A program made the translations under genes and the position numbers. Shown in pieces: positions 56,212 to 64,000 of a DNA stretch of 64,000 nucleotides. Origin of the DNA: Oenanthe sinensis (taxonomy: Eukaryota; Streptophyta; Magnoliopsida; Apiales; Apiaceae). A model generated the notes under the pieces. The model was not told the DNA's origin. It saw only the letters and a list, made by a program, of their open reading frames with translations, and did no database searches. Location: positions 26,038,860 through 26,102,859 of the forward strand of contig CM053796.1 in NCBI GenBank assembly GCA_028671895.1. Direction: 5' to 3'. Each line of letters begins with the position of its first letter. The stretch's first letter is position 1.

Positions 56212-57959
56212 TACGTGTATAATGGGATGATTTGGTTAAGTGTTTAACAATTTTTTGATGTATGTAAACATATATATGATATTCCATGACTATATGTTGA
56301 TATATATATGTTTTATATGATTTTGAATATATGATATTCATGTGTTGTATAATCATGGGATGATTGTGTGTATTGCTGTATGTATATAATACATGTTTGT
56401 TCTTGTTATGGGAATCATATTCGATATGAATTCTGAAATGGCTTTGGTAGATTTTCGGAAATCTGTGTTCAGTGTCCGATTTTTTTAATTTTTGAATGAA
56501 ATCGTGTCACTGAGCAATATTAACATAGTCAGCTTCGCGTCTGTAAGCCGTTTGACAACGTTACAGGCCCCGAAATGACGATTTATTATTTTCTGAAATT
56601 TATTTGATTTTATGAAATTTCAAAATTTATTATATATGATTATATGATATGTTTATATAATCTGAGATATATTACATGTGTTATGTGATAACATGGTGGA
56701 TTGTTATGGCCTAAAGACCCATAGGATAGTGGTTTTGTTTTATAGTTTTGGTTTCTAAATATGACTTGCATGTCGTTTATTCATTGTAATTGTTAATCTC
56801 GAATGTAACTCGAGTTCTTCTTATAATTTCATTAGAATAAATTTGTTTATTATTCAATGTAATTGTTCAATGGAGACTTAGAAGCAAGGAAGCTAGGAGG
56901 CAATCCAGATGATGGAACAATGAAGAAGATAAAGACATGTAATAGTGTAGTATTTGAAACCACCATAGATTGACCTTGATAATTCCATTAGCTTGGAAAT
57001 ATCACATAGGATGGGGCCATAACCAAACACGTTTAATTTACGAACAATACATATATGTATATGAATGCATGTGTAGATACGTAATTGTTGGAATGATATA
57101 TGTATTAGATACGACACCCGTGCCATGCCTACTTAAGAAAGATAAAATCTGTAACGATTCAAGATTTTAAAATTAAACAAGCGATCATGAGATTCTTCTG
57201 TTAATAAAACACGGTATTGAATATGAATTTTCTTTTTCCGATATGGGGAGATTTTGTCAAAAGCGAATTATTATTCGTAAGAAAGTTGGGTTTTAAGTTT
57301 GATCGCTTGTGACTTCTCCGACGATCTGGAAATCGAACCATTGACGAATATTGAAATGGATTATTTGATCAAGGAAAAATTGAGAATCTCTTTATGATGG
57401 GATCATGATCATTCATATAAACATTAAAATCCCTAAATATATATTAAGTTAATCGGATGCCTTCCAATGTTTAATACTCGTCAAGATCTAGATCGAGAAG
57501 GAGTGGGTTTGCCAAAACAAGGTGCTTTTATCAATCATGGGAAGACGTGATAAGTAAGTAACTTAGTTTGTTGAAACATTGAGTCTAACTTAACTAAATC
57601 ATCACAATAGGATTGTGGGTTTAGAGGCATAGTGTTTGGTGAGATTTATTGGATAAATGTGTGTAAAGTGTTGTTCCACCAAACTATCCAAGAGTTATAT
57701 TTGATATAATCAACTAATGTTGTCTACCTAAATAGTCGTGTTTTGGGTGTATTAGCCAACGCTATCTTAAAACATGGATGAAATATGGATCTTGGCTCAC
57801 TAGAAAGATTTAATGAAATGCTTTCTGAATTAATAGTTAGGGCTATTGATTTGATAAAAATAGTGGGAGATATATATTATGAATGTATATGATAATCACT
57901 TGAACATAATTAAACTTCTACAATTAACTAATATGCATTTTAAACATTGTAGATATTTA
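56212..57959 (+). other. Long non-coding leader of element F
   Basis: 1.75 kb between primer site and gag ATG with no credible ORF, AT-rich with many upstream ATGs. Much longer than the leader of E (480 bp). It may include an insertion I cannot delimit. Confidence 0.55.
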
Positions 57960-59150
57960 ATGGCAAACAACACAAATATCTTCTCTGTGAGAGCAACCCT
58001 TGAGAAGGACAAGCTGACAGGAACTAACTTCCTTGATAGGTATAGGAATTTGAGGATTTTCCTTAGGCAAGAGTGAAAGCTTCAAGTCATTGAAATTCCT
58101 TCACATGCTCCTCCTGCTGAGAATGCAACTCGTGTTCAGCAAAATGCTTATCAGAAGCATATTGATGATGCGAATGATTTTGCGTGTCTTATGCTTGCAA
58201 CCATGAGTACTGAGCTTCAAAAATAACATGACCATATGGATGCTTATGAGATGATTGAACACCTTCAAAGAATGTTTGAGGGACAGGCTCGTCAAGAAAG
58301 GTTCGACACGAGTAAAGCACTGTATACTTGTAAATAGAATGAGCGTGAACATGTTCAACCACATGTTCTAAAGATGATAGGTTATATTGAGTATCTTGAT
58401 ACTTTGGGTTTCCCGATTGGTCCGAAAGCTCAGGTTGACTTGATCTTGCAATCTTCGAATAACAACTATACTCATTTTGTTATGAACTACAATATAAATG
58501 AGATAGACAAAACACCGACTGAATTGTTGGCCATGTTACAAACTGCTGAAACCAACATGAAAAAGGTTGAACTTGCTGCCATGCTGATGGTAGAAAACAA
58601 CGGTAAGGCTAAAAGGAAAGACAAATGGAAGGGAAAGAAGAAGATTGGATCTACTTCTGGTCCCAATCCAAAGACCAATCCCAAACATGTTTTAAAGCCT
58701 AAGGGTGCTGTTGCAAAGGGTGATTGTCACTACTGTGGTAAACCAGGTCATTGGAAAAGAAACTGTCATGCTTATTTGGAGGATCTGAAGAAGAAGAAGG
58801 CTGGTCAAGCTTCTGATTCAGGTATTTATGTTATAGAGGTCAATTTGTCTACTTCTACATCATGGGTATTGGATACTGGATGTGGTTATCACATTTGTGT
58901 AAATGTGCAGGAGCTGCAAAGGAGTAAGAATTTGGCAAAGGGAGAGGTCGACCTACGAGTTGGCAATGGAGCAAAGGTTGCTGCCTTAGCTATAGGGACT
59001 TATTATTTATCGTTGCCCACTGAGCTTATTTTAGAACTTGAGAACTGTTTTCACATGCCTGAATTTGCAGAAACATTATTTCGGTTTCTTGTTTGGATAA
59101 GAAAGGTTTTGCATTTTCAATTCAGAACAATAGTTGTTCCTTTTCTTTGA
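57960..59150 (+). pseudogene. Gag and protease start of element F, three in-frame stops
   Basis: ATG 57960 gives MANNTNIFSVRATLEKDKLT and GTNFLDRYRNLRIFLRQE, a typical copia gag start. The frame is broken by TGA (58074), TAA (about 58224) and TAG (about 58335) but is the same as the open part 58374-59150. That part holds the zinc knuckle CHYCGKPGHWKRNC (58727-58768, CX2CX4HX4C) after a Lys-rich run and then the protease motif WVLDTGCGYH (about 58862; DTG active site). A frameshift near 59075 leads into the integrase frame. Confidence 0.87.
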
Positions 59151-60240
59151 ATAATATTACCTATGAGGTTGCACGTTTATTTAATGGTTTATATATTCTT
59201 GATGTAGATACTCATATCTATAATGTGAATAACAAACGTCTTAAATCTAATGACTCAAATCAAACATATCTCTGGCACTGTCGTTTAGGCCATATAAATG
59301 AGAAACGCATTTCCAAGTTATAATAGGATGTATACTTGGATAACTTTGACTTTTAATCATACGAAGCATGCGAACCTTGTCTCATTGGAAAAATGACTAA
59401 AGCTCCTTTTACTGGACAAGGTGAAAGGGCCACTGAATGATTAGAACTTATACATAGTGATGTATGTGGTCTTATGCATACTATGGCAAGATGTGGCTTT
59501 TACTACTTTATCACGTTTACTGATGATTTCAGTAGATATGGATATGTGTATCTTATGAAGAACAAATTCGATTCTTTTGAAAAGTTCAAAGAATACAAAG
59601 CTGGAATAGAAAAGCAAACTGGCAGAAGTATTAAGACTCTACGATTTGATCGTGGAGGTGAATACTTAAGCCATGAATTTAAGAGTTTATTAAAAGAGTG
59701 TGGTATTGTATCACAACTCACTCCTCCCGGAACACCACAATGGAATGGAGTTTCTGAAAGGAGGAATCGTACTTTGTTGGACATGGTACGATCGATGATG
59801 CGTCATGCAGATCTTCCAATTAGTTTCTGGGGCTACACCCTGGAGACGGCTGCTTATACACGTAACCGAGTTCCTACTAAAATGGTTCAGAAGACTCCAT
59901 ATGAGATATGGACTGAGAAACGTCATAGCATGTCATTTATAAAAATTTGGGGATGTGAGGCATTTGTGAAACGTCTAACTTCTGACAAGCTAGGACCTAA
60001 ATAAGAAAAATGTAATTTTGTGGGATACCCAATTGAAACAAAGGGTTATTTTTTCTATAATCCTTCAGAGAACAAAGTGTTTGTTGCTCGAACTGCAGTG
60101 TTCCTTGAAAGAGAAATGTTGTCTAAGAAATACAGTGGGAGGATAATAGATCTTGATGAAATTCGAGACCCACATGATAACATTGAACCAATGGAGGAAC
60201 CTTAGTAGAATGTACAAGAAAACAATACTGCTCAGGAAAA
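59076..60240 (+). pseudogene. Integrase of element F
   Basis: One frame with stops at about 59321, 59355, 59438, 60002 and 60204. The pre-integrase zinc region LWHCRLGHINEKRISKL comes first. The core follows: Asp in HSDVCGLMHT, FTDDFSRYGYVYLMKNK, Asp in LRFDRGGEYLSHEFK, Glu in PQWNGVSERRNRTLLDMV, then YEIWTEKRHSM and the GYPIETKGYFFYNP C-terminal block. The DDE residues are all present, but the chain is interrupted. Confidence 0.87.
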
Positions 60241-61060
60241 ATAGGTTGTTTGTAGGTCTGGTAGGATTCGCCATTAGCCCGAAAGATATTATGGATTTCT
60301 CTTGACTCAAGATGATGATGTGATGCTTGTGGAATCCATGTATACTAATCAAGTATGGACTTTGGTTCATCCACCTGAAGGAGTAAAACCTATAGGGTGC
60401 AAGTGAGTTTTCAAAAGGAAAACCGACATGGATGGTAATGTACAGACTTATAAAGCACGATTGGTGGAAAAAGGTTTCCAGTAAATTCCTGGTATTGACT
60501 ATGATGAAACTTTTTCAACAGTGGCTATGGTCAAGTCCATCAGGATTTTGCTTGATATAGCTGCTTACCATGACTATGAAATCTGGCAAATGGATGTCAA
60601 AACCGCTTTCTTAAATAAGAGCCTTGAAGAAGATGTGGATGTGTATATGACACAGCCTGAAGGTTTTGTTGATCCAAAGAATGCTGGAAAAGTATGTAAG
60701 CTGCATCCATCAATTTATGGATTGAAACAAGACTCAAAGAGATGGAACATTCATTTTGATGAAACTGTCAAAGAGTTTGGGTTTATTCAAAATGAAGATG
60801 AACCATGTGTTTATAAGAAGGTAAGTGGGAGCAATGTGGCATTCCTAGTATTATATGTTGATGATATATTAATAATAGGGAATGACATTCCTTCTTTACA
60901 GGCTGTTAAGACTTGGTTAAGTAAGAATTTCTCAATGAAAGACTTAGGCGAAACGACCTATATTTTAGGTATCAAGATCTATAGAGATAGATCAAGAAGA
61001 ATGATCGGCCTAAGTCAGAGTACATACATTGATAAAGTTTTGCATCGATTTAGGATGTAA
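60241..61060 (+). pseudogene. Reverse transcriptase of element F
   Basis: Same frame as the integrase. The upstream part (60300-60520) has stops at a Trp position (GCK*VFKRKTDMDGN) and after GFQ. 60521-61060 is open: QMDVKTAFLNKSLEEDV, GFVDPKNAGKVCKLH, SIYGLKQDSKRWNIHFD and the intact catalytic LYVDDILIIGNDIPSL (about 60850). It ends at a TAA where the family continues (RFRMQNAKRG). Confidence 0.88.
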
Positions 61061-61759
61061 AATGCTAAAAGGGGATTTGTCCCTATATCTTATGGGATAT
61101 CGATCTCAAATGATAACAGTCCTAAATCATTGGATGATAAGGACCGTATGAGTAAAGTTCCATATGCTTCAGTAATTGGTTCCATAATGTATGCAATACT
61201 ATGTACTCATCATGATGTCTCGTATGCTTTGAGCATGACGAGTAGATACTAGTCTAATCCAGGTGAAGGTCATTGGACAGTAGTCAAGAATATTCTTAAG
61301 TGCTTGAAGAGGACTAAAGATCAATTCTTGGTATATGGAGGAGAAGATAAGCTGGTTGTAAAAGGTTACACAGACGCTAGTTTCCAGACAGATAAGGATG
61401 ATTCGATTTCTCAGTCTAGGTTTGTGTTTTGTCTAGATGGAGGTGTTGTAAGCTGAAAAGTTCAAAGCAAGAGACGGTTGCCGATTCTACAATGGAGGCT
61501 GAGTATATTGTTGCCTGTAAAGCAGCTAAGGAGACTGTTTGGATTTGGAAATTTATTGCAGGTCATGGTGTGGTTCCTTCAGTCGCAGATCCGATAGATT
61601 TATACTGCGATAATAATGGAGCCATTTCGCAGGCTAATGAGCCAAGGTCTCATTCCCGAACAAAGCATATACTCAGAAGATATCATCTTCTTCGAGAGAT
61701 TAATAATCGAGGGGATATACATATATGTAAAGTGCATATAAATGATAACATTGCAGATC
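61061..61759 (+). pseudogene. RNase H of element F, fused to LTR sequence
   Basis: After decayed GSIMYAILCTHHDVSYALSM (61170-61235), 61429-61759 carries ADSTMEAEYIVACKAAKETVW, LYCDNNGAI, HSRTKHILRRYHLLREI and INDNIADP. At 61760 the sequence passes into the middle of the LTR, so the normal end of pol and the polypurine tract are deleted and the ORF runs on into LTR bases (to 61839), giving a chimeric tail. Confidence 0.85.
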
Positions 61760-63006
61760 CAATAAGACTAGTATATTTATTGACAGATGACCACATCTCA
61801 TTGGTCATAGGTATGGTGATACTAAAGTCAAGAACATAAGTGTATGTATCAATACATGACACTGGAAAGACCCGCCGTGAGATTCTATATGTTAATAAGT
61901 GTCATAAGAAATCTCACAGTGATAATGATGTAATGATCCCCAGACTTGAAATCATTATATTTCTATACGAGAATTAATATACTTTGATTACACTCAAAGT
62001 TACCTTTAACCGATTAATGATAAAGGTGGACATTAGGTATGCTATGAATCGTATGATGAATATGAATGATAGATATATGATTTAACCCTCCAATTCTAGG
62101 AGTGATATTATTGACCTCTTGATTGAGTGAGACTATGAAATGCATGGTCATTCTCAAATATTGATTTGTTTAAATAGTCTACTCATTGATCAAGGAAACC
62201 AAGATTAAGCATTGAAGAGGATGACACTATACATGCCTCGAGTTTGATCTATAATATACGGTTAAAGGGATTATATTACATGGAACATTATTCACGAAAG
62301 GTTTAATTGAATCACCAATTATTATTGTTACTTGGGTAGTAATAATGTATTACTAGATGCCGCTCATTGTTTATAATTTTATTATTGGATATTAAAATTA
62401 TTTCCAACGTAATAATAACCTAAAAGGTCACACACAAAGAACGTCAAAACGGAGTTTTATTTAAATTACGAATTTAGATATATGATTGTTATTAATTCAA
62501 ATTTAATCATTGAATTAATTAAGTGGGACTTGATTAATTATATTAGAATTCAGATTTAATAATAATAATAACCCAAAATCATAATGGGTTTTGGAAACCA
62601 CATATATTAGGGTTAGGCCCAAAATCTCTCTCTCCCCTATATATACATAATGATGTATAGTATTAGGGTTAATCATCAGATTATGTTTTAGAGAAAAACC
62701 CTAGCTACTCAACATCAAGAGAGTCTAGAGAAAGAGAGAGGCAAGCAATTCGGCTAGTATCGACTCCAGTGATCGTAGGACGATGGGGCGTTCGTGTGGA
62801 CTTCTTTGGAGAGCAGTTCTTTGCAACAAAGGGCTGCTGTGATTCATCTTTTCTGGACCTCCATTAAACAGCATACGGAAAGCTTTGTTAAGGTACATAC
62901 TTCTTCACCATAATCATCCAAAGTTATACATGGATCCTACGATAGGGTTTCATTTTTTTATTGTTTTACGTGATATCCGCTACGTTTTCATACCCGAAAG
63001 CCTTCA
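61760..63006 (+). repeat. 3' LTR of element F, lacking its first ~253 bp
   Basis: Parallel to 54931-56198 (AATAAGACTAGTAT, GACCACATCTCATTGGTCATAGG, GATCGTAGGACGAT), ending GCCTTCA. Lacks the first 253 bp of the LTR, through the deletion that also removed the end of pol. Confidence 0.88.
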
Positions 63007-63535
63007 CATATATTGATAAAGTGTTGCATCGTTTTGGAATGCAAAATGCAAAATGGAGGTATGTCTCCATGTCTCATGGGATAGTGATATCTAAAGAATA
63101 GAGTCTTCATTCATTTGATGTAGGGACCACATCAATAAGGTTCCATATGATTCGGAAATTGGATTTGTCATGTTGTAATGATATGTGTTCGTCTTGATGT
63201 TTCGCATGCCTTGAGCATGACATACAGATACCAGTTTAATTCAGGTGAGGATCACTAGACAACGGTCAAGAATATCCTATAGTACCCGAAGAGGACTAAA
63301 GATTCGTTCTTAGTGTTTGGAGGATATGAGAAACTAGTTATAAAAAGTTACACTGACTCTAGTTTTCAAACTGACAAGGATGACTTTGTATCCTATAATA
63401 GTTTTGTGTTTTTATCTAAATGAAGGCGATGTAAGCTGGAAAGTTCAAATCAAGAGACATTGGTTTATTCTAAAATGGAGGCTAGGTATGTTGCTGCTTG
63501 CGTAGCAGCCAATGAAGCTCTTTGGATTCAAAAGT
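63007..63535 (+). pseudogene. Element F2, right fragment (RT end and RNase H)
   Basis: Continues the RT cut at 54677: TYIDKVLHRFGMQNAKWR, then in shifted frames MSHGI, SYAL-like HALSMTYRYQFN, YTDSSFQTDKDDF and KMEARYVAACVAANEALW. It parallels 61020-61550 of element F but has many more stops. It ends near 63535, where AT-rich sequence begins; no LTR of F2 is visible in the window. Confidence 0.78.
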
Positions 63536-63631
63536 GAATATATTTCTTTTATATTATATTTTTAGTGGTATTTGATAATTAAATTTTTAGGATTGACAAT
63601 TTATATAATGAATAGATGTGGTATATTTTCT

Positions 63632-63633
<2 letters not shown>

Positions 63634-63725
<92 letters not shown>
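63634..63725. repeat. (AT)n microsatellite
   Basis: About 90 bp of perfect AT repeat just after the F2 remnant. Confidence 0.95.
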
Positions 63726-63727
<2 letters not shown>

Positions 63728-64000
63728 TTTATAAAGGTGGGTGTAAATAAAGTAATTAGAAAATTTAATTTGATAATAATTTAAGGTTCTCTATAATAAA
63801 TATAATTTTATTTAAAAATCTATACCAAGATAAATAATTTTAAAACAAAATTTCAAACTTGTAAATTTATATTTCCGAAAGAAAGATATATCAATTCCAA
63901 ATTTTCTATTCAATCCTTTAAAACACAAGTACAAAATAATTTTATATTATAATTTATGTATATTTATAGACATAATAAATTGATTAAAAATTCTACAAAA
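63726..64000. other. AT-rich sequence at window end
   Basis: No gene or element recognised. Confidence 0.5.

Larger units (their letters stand above)
54678..63006 (+). mobile_element. Element F: copia element of a second lineage, nested in F2
   Basis: TGTTAG...CTTCA LTRs (54678-56198 and truncated 61760-63006), a primer site TGGCATCAGAGC, a 1.75-kb leader, gag, integrase, RT and RNase H. Target duplication TATAT/CATAT (54673-54677, 63007-63011) with one change. Gag and RT motifs differ clearly from A-E (WKRNCH zinc knuckle, HSDVCGLM integrase start, YVDDILIIGND), so it is another copia lineage without an accessory ORF. Several stops; not functional. Confidence 0.88.

Noticed and set aside
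63572..63784. 70-codon ORF with poly-Ile/Tyr
   Set aside because: Direct translation of the (AT)n microsatellite.

Overview
The window is plant nuclear DNA, most likely from an asterid eudicot. An Apiaceae- or Asteraceae-like source is a guess from the style of the repeats, not a proven identification. The evidence for a plant is one intron-containing plant gene (a patellin), a Stowaway MITE with canonical ends, and a deep nest of Ty1/copia LTR retrotransposons primed by initiator-Met tRNA. No bacterial, organellar or phage features were seen.

Layout. 1-4165: a patellin gene (CRAL-TRIO/SEC14 plus GOLD) with a probable 5'UTR intron and four coding exons. 4166-6986: AT-rich intergenic DNA with a 214-bp tandem duplication. 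6987-7409: Stowaway MITE. 7481-36689: old copia element A (+ strand), broken by four later insertions: solo LTR D1 (7987-9099) exactly between its 5' LTR and primer site, element B (14456-21859, minus strand) in its RNase H, element C (24039-31608, + strand) in its extra ORF, and solo LTR D2 (34997-36102) near its 3' end. 36732-52552: solo LTR G, split by the young 14.8-kb element E (37353-52116), which has a perfect GCTAT target duplication, long gag and pol frames and a very long extra ORF. 52553-53400: AT-rich host DNA. 53478-54525: decayed fragment (H) of the same kind of extra ORF. 54530-63535: copia remnant F2, split inside its reverse transcriptase by element F (54678-63006). The window ends in an (AT)n tract and AT-rich DNA.

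The most interesting content is an accessory ORF (called aORF here) downstream of pol in elements A, B and E, with a fragment at 53.5-54.5 kb. It encodes about 1,350-1,390 residues: an N-terminal globular domain shared by all copies, a long acidic Ser/Pro/Glu-rich middle, a coiled coil and a basic C-terminal part. I see no membrane segment or signal peptide, so it does not look like an envelope protein. Element B has lost gag, protease, integrase and reverse transcriptase but keeps a 1,073-codon open stretch of the aORF. In A, B and E the spacer between pol and aORF repeats the same short family-specific motif array found in that element's own LTR (CAGAGTTT/AAACTCTG, AGACTCTGA and GATCGAGAT respectively), followed by a pyrimidine-rich leader and the aORF start. 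This suggests the aORF is transcribed from its own LTR-like internal promoter. Polypurine-tract-like AGGGGGAG repeats inside coding sequence, the Met-tRNA primer site and the large 3' region fit the Sirevirus (SIRE/Maximus) branch of copia; F and F2 belong to a different copia lineage.
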